From NCBI RefSeq assembly GCF_004331415.1, contig NZ_SJOP01000009.1:148304-212303 (forward strand): a DNA stretch of 64,000 bases, in the 5' to 3' direction. This DNA is from Kosakonia quasisacchari. Its GTDB lineage: Bacteria > Pseudomonadota > Gammaproteobacteria > Enterobacterales > Enterobacteriaceae. The notes under the pieces were generated by a model, which worked only from the letters and a program-made list of their open reading frames with translations, was not told the origin of the DNA and searched no databases. The position numbers were made by a program, and so were the translations under genes. Positions within the stretch are counted from its first letter, which is position 1, and every line of letters starts with the position of its first letter. Positions 53,454-62,434 of the stretch are shown piece by piece.

Positions 53454-54796
53454 TTACTGCGCTTTCTTCAGTTCGATACGTTTGATCGGGCCAACAATCA
53501 CCACAAAGCTGAAAATGGCAAGCAGCGCATGCAGCGCGACGAACACTAGCGCCCACTCAAAATGGCCGGTGGTTTTGACGATATAACCAATCACGACCGG
53601 TGAGATAATGCCGGCAACGTTGCCACACAGGTTAAAGAACCCCCGGCGACACCCGCCATCTCTTTCGGCGCGGTATCGGACATGACCGCCCAGCCCAGTG
53701 CGCCAATGCCTTTGCCAAGAAATGCCAGCGACATAAATAAAACGACCAGGTAAATCGAATCGACGTAGTTGCAGAACACCATCACCATCGACAGTAACAT
53801 ACCGAGCACGATCGGGGTTTTACGGGCAATCGACAGAGATTGGCTGATGCGCAAAATGCGATCGGAAATCACGCCGCCCAGTAACCCGCCGACAAATCCA
53901 CAAATCGCCGGGATAGCGGCAATAAAACCGACGGTTTTAATATCCAGTCCTTTTTCCATCGCCAGATACAGCGGAAACCAGGTAATGAAAAAGAAGGTTA
54001 AAACGTTGATGCAATACTGACCTAGATAAACACCGAGTAGCATACGATTGGTGATTAACTGCTTAAATGCGGCAAAATCAAATGCCGGGCCCGTGCGCAC
54101 TTTACGTTTATCCATATCCACCAGCGCGCCACCGTTGCGAATATACTCAATTTCTTCGCTGTTAACGTGTGGATGATTTAACGGGTTGTGTACAATTCTT
54201 GCCGCAACAAAGGTAATAATGACTCCCAGCGTTCCCATGAAAATAAAAATGGATTGCCAGCCGTAATTAAGCGTTAACCAACCCATTATTGGCGCGAAAA
54301 TAGCCGTGGCAAAATATTGCGCTGAATTAAAAATCGCGGCGGCGGTCGCGCGCTCTTTTGACGGAAACCATGCGGCGACAAAACGGCTATTGCCGGGCAT
54401 CACCGGTGCTTCAAACAGACCTACCAGAAACAACAAAATGGTAAAGCAAATAATTGCGCCGAAACCGTGGAAGATCTCCACGCAGCCTTGCAGCAGTGTA
54501 AAGACTGACCACATGCACAAGCCGCACAGGTAGACTTTTTTCGACCCGAAACGGTCAAGTAACCAGCCGCCGGGAATTTGCGCCAGGCAGTAGGCCCAGG
54601 CGAAGGCGGAGAACACCCAACCCATTTGCCCAGGGTTGATACCGAGCGCGGTCGACATGTCTTTACCGGCAATCGCCAGTGTCGATCGATCGCCGACGCT
54701 CACCGCCGTAATTACAAAGAGGATAATAACGATATGCCATCTGACATTTGTTTTTTTCGCCTGCGCGGCGCCCTCAAGACTATTCACTTGACTCAT
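53454..54796 (-). pseudogene. MFS transporter of the ACS family (GudP/GarP-like), frameshifted near the 3' end
   Basis: The intact frame (54796 to 53591) encodes 401 residues: SVGDRSTLAIAGKDMS, WAYCLAQIPGGWLLDRFGSK, GLFEAPVMPGNSRFVAAWFP, as in hexuronate/glucarate transporters. After MAGVAGG the frame goes wrong (SLTCVATLPALSHRS, stop at 53591). In the frame one base over, the sequence continues FFNLCGNVAGIISPVVIGYI, then ends EIGPIKR-like IVGPIKRIELKKAQ at 53454, the expected last two membrane spans. One base is missing at the run of five C (53640-53644 on +), between GCC and GGG-TTC codons. Either a real inactivating deletion or a homopolymer sequencing error. AAGGTGG precedes the ATG. Confidence 0.88.
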
Positions 54797-55184
54797 GCGA
54801 AACCACCTTAAATTTGCAATAAAATTGAAATGTAAGTAATGAATACATTCCTGTTCGGTGCTTCCGGAGTGAATTGATTATTAACATGAACGCCGCGTAT
54901 TTATTTGCCTTTAGGAATCTGTATGTCGATGCATTAATTTCCCTGTTCATTATTCAATAAGCAAAAGATAGGATTATCCCCATAGCCAGGCAATGTGCAT
55001 TTGCATAACAAAACGGACTTATTTTTCCGCGCTTTAGGTTGTCGTGGTTTTTGTTTGAAGCCGATCGCAAAATTCAACAACACCGACGTCAATATTTCTT
55101 CGGAAAGGGCTTTTAATTTTTGCCAGGGAGAGGAATAACGAGGCGAGAGCGTGACGAGTCAGGGCAACTCGTCACGGATGTCGA
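54797..55184. other. 388-bp intergenic region
   Basis: Upstream of the MFS gene and downstream of the - strand hydrolase. No coding frame of note. A 9-bp perfect hairpin GTGACGAGT / ACTCGTCAC (55151-55159 and 55167-55175) sits 10 bases beyond the hydrolase stop and may end its transcript, although a T run is missing. Promoter elements for the MFS gene were not identified with confidence. Confidence 0.5.
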
Positions 55185-56045
55185 TTAAAGGTAGGTAGTA
55201 AACCACGCTATTTCAGCATGGCTGACGCGCGCAAAATGTTCGCCAGTGTAAACATCATAGTGGCGCGCGTTGCTCTCTTCGTATAACGCTTTGTTCTCAG
55301 CCGCAACGGCGGCGAACAGCGCCCGGCCATGCTCCGGCGGGTTGACGTTGTCCTGCCCGGCGACGACCACCAGCGAAGGGCAGGTGACCTCGCGCGCAAA
55401 GTGCGCCGGTTTGTAATTCAGCGTTTCCCGCACGGTAAGGAAGGGGATTTTGATATCCATTTCCGGGAATCGTGCGCGGTTTTCCTCAAAAAAGGCTTTC
55501 GACTCGCTGTCGCTGACCACGCGAGTAATGGCGACAAACATCTCCTTCCCGGTGGCGCGCTGTTTTTCCGCCATTTTATCCAGCGTGGCGATAAACGCGC
55601 TTTTCTCATCCGCGTCCATCTTGCCGGTAACCATCTCTTCTCCATCGGCAAACGCCAGTTGGCTGACGAGGCATTTAATGCCGCTATCCTGCGCCGCGGC
55701 GGCAAAAACATGACAGCCGCCGAATGAGGTGCCCCAAAGTCCGACTCTGTTAGGATTAAGCCTTGGTTGCTGGCGCGCCCAGGCGACGACCGAGAGAATA
55801 TCGGCAACTTGCATCGCGGGAACCAGCCGGCCACGTTCGCCGCCGCTGGCACCAAAGCCCCGATAATCGAAAGTGATCGTTGCAAAGCCCGCCTGGTTAA
55901 ACGCGTCGGCGAAAACGGGCAGTAGGATTTTTTGGATGCCGCAGAAGCCGTGACACAAAATGACCACCGGCTGGTCTTTATTCGCTGCCTGCATGTGCAG
56001 CGTAACGGCGATGCCATTGGCGAGTTTATGCGTTGAAATATCCAT
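55185..56045 (-). CDS. Alpha/beta hydrolase
   Basis: 286 residues from the ATG at 56045; the frame is open to a TTG at 56087 but that is less likely. Motifs: oxyanion-side ILCHGFCGIQKILLP, FDYRGFGASGGERG, nucleophile elbow LWGTSFGG (Ser), Asp in VVAGQDNVNPPEHG and a final His in GEHFARVSHAE. All triad members are present. No signal peptide. It resembles dienelactone-hydrolase/acyl-peptidase-type small hydrolases; the substrate is unknown. Stands alone; the sigma-54 activator gene upstream on the same strand ends 65 bases before it, so co-transcription is possible. Confidence 0.75.
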   Translation of the reverse strand: MDISTHKLANGIAVTLHMQAANKDQPVVILCHGFCGIQKILLPVFADAFNQAGFATITFDYRGFGASGGERGRLVPAMQVADILSVVAWARQQPRLNPNRVGLWGTSFGGCHVFAAAAQDSGIKCLVSQLAFADGEEMVTGKMDADEKSAFIATLDKMAEKQRATGKEMFVAITRVVSDSESKAFFEENRARFPEMDIKIPFLTVRETLNYKPAHFAREVTCPSLVVVAGQDNVNPPEHGRALFAAVAAENKALYEESNARHYDVYTGEHFARVSHAEIAWFTTYL

Positions 56046-56110
56046 ATTATGTATATATCCCTTTGTGTTATTTGTTTGTAAAATCAATTCGTTAAGAATG
56101 GCGAGTTATC

Positions 56111-57865
56111 TTACTCGCTGGCTTGCCGTTTCTCCAGCCGCCGGTAAAGCGTGCTACGCGATATTCCCAGTTTTTTCGCGGCCAGGCTCATATTGCCTTG
56201 CGCTTCTTTAATCGCGCTCTGCTCATCCTTCGGCATTACCACAGTCACAGGCTGGCGCGGGGTTACTATCTCTGCCGGTAAATCCGCAAGCGTAATGCAA
56301 TCGCCGTCTTCCGCCAGCGCCATCAATACCCGCAGTTGACTCAGTAACTGGCGCACATTTCCCGGCCACGGGCGACCCGCCAGCGTGGCGACCACCTCGT
56401 CACTCAGGGTGAGTCCACGGCTTGCCGCGCCCAGCTCCTGCCACAGTTTCTGGATAAACCCATCAACATTCTGCCATTCGCGCAACGGGGGAATGCGCAG
56501 ATGAAACTCCTGAATTCGGTACAGCAGATCTTCGCGGAAGGTCCCGGCCTGCACTCGCATAGCCAGATCCTGATGGGTGGCACAAATCAGCGTGAAATTG
56601 ACGTCATACACGCTGTTTGCGCCAAGCGGTGTCACTTTTTTCTCCTGCAACACGCGCAGCAGGCGGGTTTGCAGCGCCAGTGGCATATCGCCGATTTCAT
56701 CAAGGAATAACACACCGCCGTGGGCTTCCCGGCACTTACCGATATAGCCTTTCGGGCTTGCGCCCGTAAACGCGCCGGGGACATAGCCAAACAGTTCGGA
56801 CTCAATCAAATGCTCCGGTAACGCCGCACAGTTGATGGCAACGAAATTTCCCGTGCGCCACTGGCTGCGGGTATATAACTCGCGTGCCAGGTACTCTTTT
56901 CCGCAGCCGGTTTCACCGGTCACGCACAAGGCAATACCGGCATTGACAATGCGCAGCGCTTTCTCTTTTTCCGCCGCCAGTTGATCCCGCACAAATGCTG
57001 CACCGCGCCCGATATACCGCCGTGCAGGCAGTGTCTGACGCGCGTAATAGCGCCGTGTATTGCTGGAGGCGAGGGTGGTTTCGCCCACTTGTAAACTGGC
57101 CTCGGGGAAGAGCGCTTGCAAAGAGAGCTCACCAAAATGATGCGGGGTCAGCGAGAACTCGTCCATTGCCAGTTTGTTTGCGCCCAGCAGGGTTTGATCG
57201 GCGAAAATTAGCAACAACTCTTGTGCGCTGCCGAGCACCGACGGGTCATGATGCAGACTTAGCAGCCAGCGGTCGGCACCGAGCGCGCTGGTGGCCCATT
57301 CATGTTCTATTTGGCACACCGCGCGACGGATCAGCGCAGCGGCATCACGGCGCGGCGCCTGGGCGGGTGTCGAGAGATCTAACACGCCGGCAATTTGTCC
57401 GTCCGGTCGAAACACGGGAGCGGCGGAGCAAAATAATCCGGCATTACGGCTTAAGTAATGTTCGCCGCCGGAGACTTCACAATGGCGCTGCAATGCCAGC
57501 GCGGTACCAATCGCGTTGGTGCCGCGCGCATGTTCGCCCCACAGGTTGCCGGGAGCCAGCGCATAGCGCTGCGCTTTTTGCAGAAAGTCGCGGTTGCCGT
57601 GCGTTTCCAGCACCAGACCAGTGGCATCGGAAAGCACCATTATCGACGGATGACTGGCAAGCTCCGGGCGCAGCCGCGCCAGTAGCGGGGCGGCCAGATG
57701 ATTGACCCAACCGTTTTCCGCGCGGGCGTCTTTCAGCATGGATGTCGCAACCCAGGGCTGGGCATCATCATCTCGGGTCAACCCGTAGCTGAGGCTACGC
57801 TGCCAGGAATTTTCAAGCTGGCAGGGTAATCCGTCAGGAGCATGGGACAAAGCACGTGGCGGCAT
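56111..57865 (-). CDS. acoR: Sigma-54-dependent activator, AcoR type
   Basis: 584 residues from the ATG at 57865, which has GGAG 7 bases upstream; longer upstream frames were rejected. An N-terminal GAF-type sensor region (about 50-200: MVLSDATGLVLETHGN, NLWGEHARGTNAIGTAL) precedes the AAA+ domain with Walker A GETGCGKE, the sigma-54-contacting GAFTGA loop and Walker B GGVLFLDEIGDMP. A Fis-type helix-turn-helix ends the protein (NMSLAAKKLGISRSTLYRRL). AcoR-type proteins activate acetoin, acetaldehyde or alcohol catabolism. It is divergent from the aldehyde dehydrogenase gene, whose promoter has a sigma-54 signature. Confidence 0.88.
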   Translation of the reverse strand: MPPRALSHAPDGLPCQLENSWQRSLSYGLTRDDDAQPWVATSMLKDARAENGWVNHLAAPLLARLRPELASHPSIMVLSDATGLVLETHGNRDFLQKAQRYALAPGNLWGEHARGTNAIGTALALQRHCEVSGGEHYLSRNAGLFCSAAPVFRPDGQIAGVLDLSTPAQAPRRDAAALIRRAVCQIEHEWATSALGADRWLLSLHHDPSVLGSAQELLLIFADQTLLGANKLAMDEFSLTPHHFGELSLQALFPEASLQVGETTLASSNTRRYYARQTLPARRYIGRGAAFVRDQLAAEKEKALRIVNAGIALCVTGETGCGKEYLARELYTRSQWRTGNFVAINCAALPEHLIESELFGYVPGAFTGASPKGYIGKCREAHGGVLFLDEIGDMPLALQTRLLRVLQEKKVTPLGANSVYDVNFTLICATHQDLAMRVQAGTFREDLLYRIQEFHLRIPPLREWQNVDGFIQKLWQELGAASRGLTLSDEVVATLAGRPWPGNVRQLLSQLRVLMALAEDGDCITLADLPAEIVTPRQPVTVVMPKDEQSAIKEAQGNMSLAAKKLGISRSTLYRRLEKRQASE

Positions 57866-57910
57866 GTGACTCTCCGTTAAATGAGATGTTACAGTTGTGT
57901 AGCATAACGG

Positions 57911-57938
57911 TGTCCCGCATGTAGCGATGTGCGACACA
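57911..57938. promoter_or_regulatory. Candidate upstream activator site for the AcoR-type regulator
   Basis: Inverted repeat TGTCCCGCA (57911-57919) and TGCGACACA (57930-57938), i.e. TGT-N3-GCA paired with TGC-N3-ACA. It lies 46 bases before the activator start and about 125 bases upstream of the -24/-12 promoter, the usual distance for a bound enhancer protein. Binding is inferred. Confidence 0.6.
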
Positions 57939-58057
57939 CTTCCCATACCGTACACGGCGCTTTTTTGTTTCATTTCATTCCAGTAAGCGTCTGCTTTTTA
58001 GTTACCTCTTTGTTTTATCAGCATAAACATATCTGTACCGGGAAACCGTCCTCAATC

Positions 58058-58073
58058 TGGCATAAGAACTGCT
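58058..58073 (+). promoter_or_regulatory. Sigma-54 (-24/-12) promoter for the aldehyde/alcohol dehydrogenase genes
   Basis: TGGCATAAGAACTGCT matches TGGCAYR-N4-TTGCW with one mismatch (C for the first T of the -12 element). The GG-GC spacing is exact. The start site would be near 58085, about 55 bases before the ATG at 58140. Confidence 0.82.
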
Positions 58074-58139
58074 TATGTCCTTATGTCCGCCACGGTGCGC
58101 GACGCCTCACCTGTACCGATAATAAAAGAGGAACATCTT

Positions 58140-59660
58140 ATGAAATATGTCCACCCTGGCCTTGCTGGCGCGAAAGTCTCTTTTAAACAGCGTTATGGCA
58201 ACTATATTGGCGGTGAATTTGTTGACCCGGTGGAAGGCCGTTGGTTTACCAACACCTCGCCGGTCACCGGACAGGTGATTGCCGAATTCCCGCGCTCAGA
58301 CGCGGCGGATATTGAGAAGGCGCTGGACGCCGCGCATGCTGCGGCCGACGCCTGGGGAAAAACCAGCGTACAGGATCGCGCCAATGTGCTGCTGGCCATT
58401 GCCGACCGCATTGAAGCCAATCTGGAAGTGCTGGCATTAACAGAAACCTGGGATAACGGAAAACCGATCCGCGAAACGATGGGCGCGGACTTGCCGCTGG
58501 CCGTTGATCACTTCCGCTATTTCGCAGGCTGTATCCGCGCGCAGGAGGGCACTGCGGCAGAGATCGACAGCAATACGGTTGCCTACCATATCTATGAACC
58601 GTTGGGTGTGGTCGGGCAGATCATCCCGTGGAACTTCCCGCTGCTGATGGCGGCATGGAAACTGGCACCGGCGCTGGCGGCGGGTAACTGTGTGGTGCTG
58701 AAACCGGCTGAACAGACGCCGCTTGGCATCTGTGTGTTGATGGAACTGATTGGCGATTTACTGCCAAAAGGCGTGCTGAATGTGGTGCACGGTTTCGGCA
58801 CTGAAGCCGGTGAACCGCTGGCGCGCAGCAAACGCATCGAAAAAATCGCCTTTACCGGCTCCACGCCGATTGGCCGCCACATCCTTTCCTGCGCAGCGGA
58901 AAACATCATTCCCAGCACCGTCGAACTGGGCGGGAAATCACCGAATATCTACTTTGAGGATGTGATGAACGGTGATGAAGGCTTTATTGATAAAGCGGTA
59001 GAAGGCGTGGTGCTTGGGTTCTTCAACCAGGGCGAAGTCTGCACTTGTCCGTCACGCGTGCTGGTCCAGGAGTCAATCTATCCGCAGTTCGTCGAAAAGG
59101 TCATTGCCCGCATGGAAAACATCCGTAAAGGCGACCCGTTTGACACCGACACCATGATCGGCGCGCAGGCCTCACAAGAGCAGTACGACAAAATCCTTTC
59201 ATACATCTCGATTGCCCGCGACGAAGGCGGCGAAATCATTACCGGTGGTGCCCATGTTGAGCACGGCGACGGGTTGCAAAACGGTTTCTATATCCAGCCG
59301 ACGTTGATTAAAGGCCATAACGGCATGCGCTGCTTCCAGGAAGAGATTTTTGGGCCGGTGCTGGGTATTACCACGTTTAAAGATGAAGCCGAAGCGCTGC
59401 GTATCGCCAACGATACCGAGTTTGGCCTCGGCGCCGGGGTGTGGACACTGGATATCAACCGCGCATGGCGCATGGGGCGCGCCATTAAAGCGGGCCGCGT
59501 GTGGACAAACTGTTACCACCTCTATCCGGCACACGCGGCGTTTGGTGGTTACAAAAACTCGGGCGTCGGGCGTGAAACCCACAAACTGGCGCTGAGCCAC
59601 TATCAGCAGATCAAAAACCTGCTGGTGAGTTACAGCGGTTCACCGCTGGGGCTGTATTAA
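58140..59660 (+). CDS. aldB: NAD(P)-dependent aldehyde dehydrogenase, AldB/acetaldehyde dehydrogenase type
   Basis: 506 residues from the ATG at 58140, with AGAGGA 7 bases upstream; a GTG/ATG frame further upstream would start within or before the promoter's expected start site. Motifs: [30 protein letters not shown], catalytic Glu in ELGGKSPN, catalytic Cys in [12 protein letters not shown] and [20 protein letters not shown]. Close to E. coli AldB. Role: acetaldehyde (or similar short aldehyde) to acid. It is followed by adhP, so ethanol-to-acetate or acetoin-derived aldehyde oxidation is likely under the AcoR-type activator. A degenerate copy of its 3' end lies at 62176-62340. Confidence 0.88.
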   Translation: MKYVHPGLAGAKVSFKQRYGNYIGGEFVDPVEGRWFTNTSPVTGQVIAEFPRSDAADIEKALDAAHAAADAWGKTSVQDRANVLLAIADRIEANLEVLALTETWDNGKPIRETMGADLPLAVDHFRYFAGCIRAQEGTAAEIDSNTVAYHIYEPLGVVGQIIPWNFPLLMAAWKLAPALAAGNCVVLKPAEQTPLGICVLMELIGDLLPKGVLNVVHGFGTEAGEPLARSKRIEKIAFTGSTPIGRHILSCAAENIIPSTVELGGKSPNIYFEDVMNGDEGFIDKAVEGVVLGFFNQGEVCTCPSRVLVQESIYPQFVEKVIARMENIRKGDPFDTDTMIGAQASQEQYDKILSYISIARDEGGEIITGGAHVEHGDGLQNGFYIQPTLIKGHNGMRCFQEEIFGPVLGITTFKDEAEALRIANDTEFGLGAGVWTLDINRAWRMGRAIKAGRVWTNCYHLYPAHAAFGGYKNSGVGRETHKLALSHYQQIKNLLVSYSGSPLGLY

Positions 59661-59687
59661 TTATCTACATCAGGATGAGGCGATAAG

Positions 59688-60719
59688 ATGCAACTGAAAA
59701 CCATGAAAGCCGCAGTGGTGAAGGCCTTTGGTCAACCGCTGGTGATTGAAGAGGTGATGGTGCCCGCCGTTGAACCGGGTAAAATCCTCGTCAAAATTGA
59801 AGCGACCGGCGTGTGCCACACAGATTTACACGCCGCCGATGGCGACTGGCCGATTAAACCGAACCCGCCGTTTATTCCTGGTCATGAAGGTGTCGGCCAT
59901 GTGGTGGCGGTCGGACCGGGCGTGAAACACGTGAAAGAGGGCGATCGCGTCGGTGTGCCGTGGCTCTACTCGACGTGTGGTCACTGTGAACACTGCCTTG
60001 GCGGCTGGGAAACGCTGTGCCATTCGCAGCAAAACTCCGGTTATTCGGTGAATGGTACGTTTGCCGAATATTGCCTGGCCGATGCCAGCTATGTCGGGAT
60101 TTTGCCGGACAACGTCGATTTTCACAGTATCGCGCCGATTCTCTGCGCCGGGGTGACAGTCTATAAAGGGCTGAAGATGACCGAAGCGCGCGCCGGAGAG
60201 TGGGTGGTCGTGTCGGGTATCGGCGGTCTGGGACACCTGGCGATTCAGTATGCGGTGGCGATGGGCATGAACGTGGCGGCGGTCGATATTGATGATGATA
60301 AGCTGGCGTTCGCCCGCCGCCTCGGGGCTTCGGTGGTGGTCAATGCGCGACAGGAAGATCCGGGAACGCGTTTCCATACCGAGTTTGGCGGTGCGCACGG
60401 CGTGCTGGTGACAGCGGTATCGCCAAAAGCATTCGAGCAGGCAACAACCATGATGCGCCGCGGCGGCACGATGGTGCTCAACGGCTTGCCGCCGGGGAAA
60501 TTCGATCTGTCGATTTTTGACATGGTACTGGATGGCACCACGGTGCGCGGTTCGATTGTCGGCACGCGTAAAGATCTGCAGGAAGCGCTCGATTTCGCCG
60601 GGCACAACAAAGTGCATGCGGAAATTGCCGTGGAGCCACTGGAGAACATCAACAGTATCTTTGAGCGGATGCGCGCCGGGAAAATTACCGGCAGGATCGT
60701 CGTCGATATGTCGAAGTAA
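59688..60719 (+). CDS. adhP: Zinc-dependent alcohol dehydrogenase AdhP
   Basis: 343 residues; GAGG lies 7 bases before the ATG. Catalytic zinc ligands: Cys in ATGVCHTDLHAADGDWP, His-Glu in PGHEGVGHV and Cys in LCAGVTVYKGL. Structural zinc cysteines are in CGHCEHCLGGWETLC. NAD-binding loop GIGGLGHLAIQYA is followed by an acidic VDIDDDK, fitting NAD preference. It matches propanol-preferring AdhP. Located 27 bases after the aldehyde dehydrogenase and probably cotranscribed from the sigma-54 promoter. Confidence 0.92.
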   Translation: MQLKTMKAAVVKAFGQPLVIEEVMVPAVEPGKILVKIEATGVCHTDLHAADGDWPIKPNPPFIPGHEGVGHVVAVGPGVKHVKEGDRVGVPWLYSTCGHCEHCLGGWETLCHSQQNSGYSVNGTFAEYCLADASYVGILPDNVDFHSIAPILCAGVTVYKGLKMTEARAGEWVVVSGIGGLGHLAIQYAVAMGMNVAAVDIDDDKLAFARRLGASVVVNARQEDPGTRFHTEFGGAHGVLVTAVSPKAFEQATTMMRRGGTMVLNGLPPGKFDLSIFDMVLDGTTVRGSIVGTRKDLQEALDFAGHNKVHAEIAVEPLENINSIFERMRAGKITGRIVVDMSK

Positions 60720-60725
60720 CGCAGT

Positions 60726-60755
60726 AAAACGGGGCAGCGATGCCCCGTTTTGTGT
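60726..60755. terminator. Terminator between adhP and the convergent hydrolase gene
   Basis: 11-bp perfect stem AAAACGGGGCA / TGCCCCGTTTT with a GCGA tetraloop (60726-60751), followed by TGTTT. Symmetric A and T runs allow it to work in both directions. Confidence 0.9.
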
Positions 60756-60756
60756 T

Positions 60757-61641
60757 TCAGGGCAGAGAATCCGCAAAATCTGCCAGTTGCTGGTTAAAAC
60801 GGGCGGGCTCTTCAAGGAATGGGGCATGCCCCGAATGGTCAAACCATACCGCGCTAATCCGGGGATTCACGCTTCTGGCACGCGCCAGCGACGCCTGCGG
60901 ATTCACCAGTTGGTCATGCTTGCCGTAGATAAAGCGTACCGGGATTGTCGCTTTTCCCAGCCCTTGCTCAAGCGCAACCTGCATTGACGGCACGGCGCGT
61001 TGCATCTCCCAGGAGGCCATCGCCGCATTGGCTTGCAGGCGCGCGAAGGTTACCTCGTCAGGCTGCTGGTAAAAACAGAGCCGCAGAAACTCGCGCTCGC
61101 CATCCAGGTGGGTGGTTAAATCCGCCGAGGTCATCGCCTTATACACGTGTGGATGCGCCGGGATCTGATCTGGCGTTAACTCCACCACGGCATCGACATA
61201 CAGCGCGCCGGAAAGGGCCTTCTCCCCGACGTTTGCCAGATAATGACTGATCACCGCACCGCCGAGCGACCAGCCGACCAGCAGCGGTTTTTTTGCATGG
61301 CTTGCGTCAATGACGGCGGCGACATCTTCCGCCCAGCGGCTTCCCTCGCGGTAGGCCTCTGCCTGCGTTGGTTTTGCCGACAGACCATGGCCGCGCAAAT
61401 CAAAACTGATTAACCGAAAACGTTGTAAGGCCGGGTCCTGACGCTGTTTTTCCCAATTAAGGTGACTGCCTAATAACCCGTGAATAAAGATAATTGGTTT
61501 ACCTTGCAGCGAGCCGGACTCTTGCACCGCCAGTACCACTCCGTCCGCCGAGGTCACGGTGTACTGCTTGTCGCTGGCAAACAGCGAGGCGGAAAAGCTG
61601 AACAACAAAATGGCCAGGTAACGGCCAGGGGATAACAGCAT
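60757..61641 (-). CDS. Exported alpha/beta hydrolase
   Basis: 294 residues from the ATG at 61641, with GGAGGA upstream. A signal peptide (residues 1-22, YLAILLFSFSASLFAS) is followed by a classical fold: FIHGLLGSHLNWEKQ, SFDLRGHGLSAKP, nucleophile elbow VGWSLGG, Asp in YGKHDQLV and His in FDHSGHAPFLEEP. All triad residues are present. Substrate unknown; haloperoxidase/esterase-type family. It is divergent from a MerR regulator, with a palindrome between likely promoter elements, so its expression is probably controlled by that regulator. Confidence 0.8.
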   Translation of the reverse strand: MLLSPGRYLAILLFSFSASLFASDKQYTVTSADGVVLAVQESGSLQGKPIIFIHGLLGSHLNWEKQRQDPALQRFRLISFDLRGHGLSAKPTQAEAYREGSRWAEDVAAVIDASHAKKPLLVGWSLGGAVISHYLANVGEKALSGALYVDAVVELTPDQIPAHPHVYKAMTSADLTTHLDGEREFLRLCFYQQPDEVTFARLQANAAMASWEMQRAVPSMQVALEQGLGKATIPVRFIYGKHDQLVNPQASLARARSVNPRISAVWFDHSGHAPFLEEPARFNQQLADFADSLP

Positions 61642-61682
61642 AAAATGTTCCTCCAGATGAATGTACACAGCTATCCTCAACC

Positions 61683-61704
61683 CTGACACTGGTGTCAGAG
61701 TCAA
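61683..61704 (-). promoter_or_regulatory. MerR-type operator/promoter for the hydrolase
   Basis: A CTGACAC-N2-GTGTCAG palindrome (61683-61698) lies directly next to a - strand TTGACT -35 box (61699-61704). A -10 candidate with an over-long spacer of about 19 bases follows, the layout typical of MerR-family promoters. The regulator gene is divergent and starts 23 bases away. Confidence 0.65.
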
Positions 61705-61726
61705 GCCATTTACCGGGAGGAAGAGG

Positions 61727-62089
61727 ATGTTGACAATTGGCGAGCTTGCCCGACAGACGGGCATCAGCGTGCGTTCAATCCGCCATTATGATCGCCACGG
61801 TCTGCTGTGCAGCACGCGTGCCTGCAACGGTTATCGCTACTTTCCACCGCAGGCGCTCGGGCAGGTGAGGCAAATCCAACAGTTGATCGCGACGGGTTTT
61901 AGCATTGCTGAAATTGCCGCCTTTCCTGCCTGTATGCGCAATGAAGAAGGGGCGACAATGTGCCCGCAAACGCGCGCGTTGCAGCGTAAACGGCTGGCGA
62001 CGATTGAGGCGCAAATCGCAACCCTTGAACGCCGCCGCGCACAACTGGTTGCCGCTTTGGCTAATACAGAACAAAAAACGACGCCCTGA
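61727..62089 (+). CDS. MerR-family transcriptional regulator
   Basis: 120 residues from the ATG at 61727 with GGAGG 6 bases upstream. The winged helix-turn-helix MLTIGELARQTGISVRSIRH and YDRHGLLCSTRACNGYRYF is followed by a dimerisation helix (ATIEAQIATLERRRAQLVAA). The only cysteines in the effector half (CMRNEE, MCPQTRA) are spaced unlike metal sensors, so the signal is not clear; aldehyde or organic-compound sensing is possible. It shares a 65-base divergent promoter region with the exported hydrolase, its probable target. Confidence 0.85.
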   Translation: MLTIGELARQTGISVRSIRHYDRHGLLCSTRACNGYRYFPPQALGQVRQIQQLIATGFSIAEIAAFPACMRNEEGATMCPQTRALQRKRLATIEAQIATLERRRAQLVAALANTEQKTTP

Positions 62090-62097
62090 GGCGTCGT
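62072..62097 (-). terminator. Terminator on the - strand overlapping the merR stop codon
   Basis: 8-bp stem ACGACGCC / GGCGTCGT with a 4-base loop; on the - strand it is followed by TTTTTTG. It would stop - strand transcription coming from the toxin gene before it enters merR. On the + strand it lacks a T run. Confidence 0.7.
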
Positions 62098-62175
62098 CGT
62101 ATTGCGAAGGGTGGCGTGGCAGCCGTTACAAACCGCGTTTGGCCATCAGGCTCGCCAGTTCAACCTCAAAACCTC

Positions 62176-62340
62176 AACCGGGCACATGCGCATTTGGCTG
62201 TTACCAAAACTCGGGCTTCGGGCGTGAAACCTAAAAACTGGCCCTGAGACACTATCAGCAGTTCAAAAACCTGCAGGTGAGTTATAGCGTTTCGTCGCAG
62301 GGTCTGTATTAATTATCAACACCAGGAAGAGGCCATATCG
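62176..62340 (+). pseudogene. Decayed copy of the aldehyde dehydrogenase 3' end
   Basis: About 160 bases align with the end of the aldehyde dehydrogenase gene and its flank (59525-59685). Shared stretches include AAAACTCGGGC, TCGGGCGTGAAACC, ACTATCAGCAG, TCAAAAACCTGC and the stop plus flank CTGTATTAATTATC. Several substitutions, including TAA replacing a codon (GAAACCTAAAAACTGG), make it non-functional. Nothing of the gene front remains. It marks an old duplication or a replaced dehydrogenase locus next to the toxin gene. Confidence 0.88.
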
Positions 62341-62357
62341 GTATTCTGATATGGCCT
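62330..62357. other. Inverted repeat at the boundary to the toxin gene
   Basis: 10-bp perfect arms AGGCCATATC / GATATGGCCT with an 8-base loop, immediately after the aldehyde dehydrogenase remnant and about 78 bases beyond the toxin stop. No T run. It may be a mobile-element end, a terminator part or chance. Confidence 0.5.
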
Positions 62358-62434
62358 CATTACCGCTTTATATATGTTGAATAAGGCTTGCTACAAAAGG
62401 TTCCAGAGTGAAATTTTTCGCCGGAATCTTCCAG

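Noticed and set aside
53185..53556. Antisense frame overlapping the mqo 3' end
   Set aside because: It spans the mqo coding end, the terminator and the end of the MFS gene, and has no motif or ribosome site.
57866..57973. N-terminal extension of the sigma-54 activator
   Set aside because: The extra codons would overlap the candidate activator-binding dyad, and the ATG at 57865 has a well-placed GGAG.
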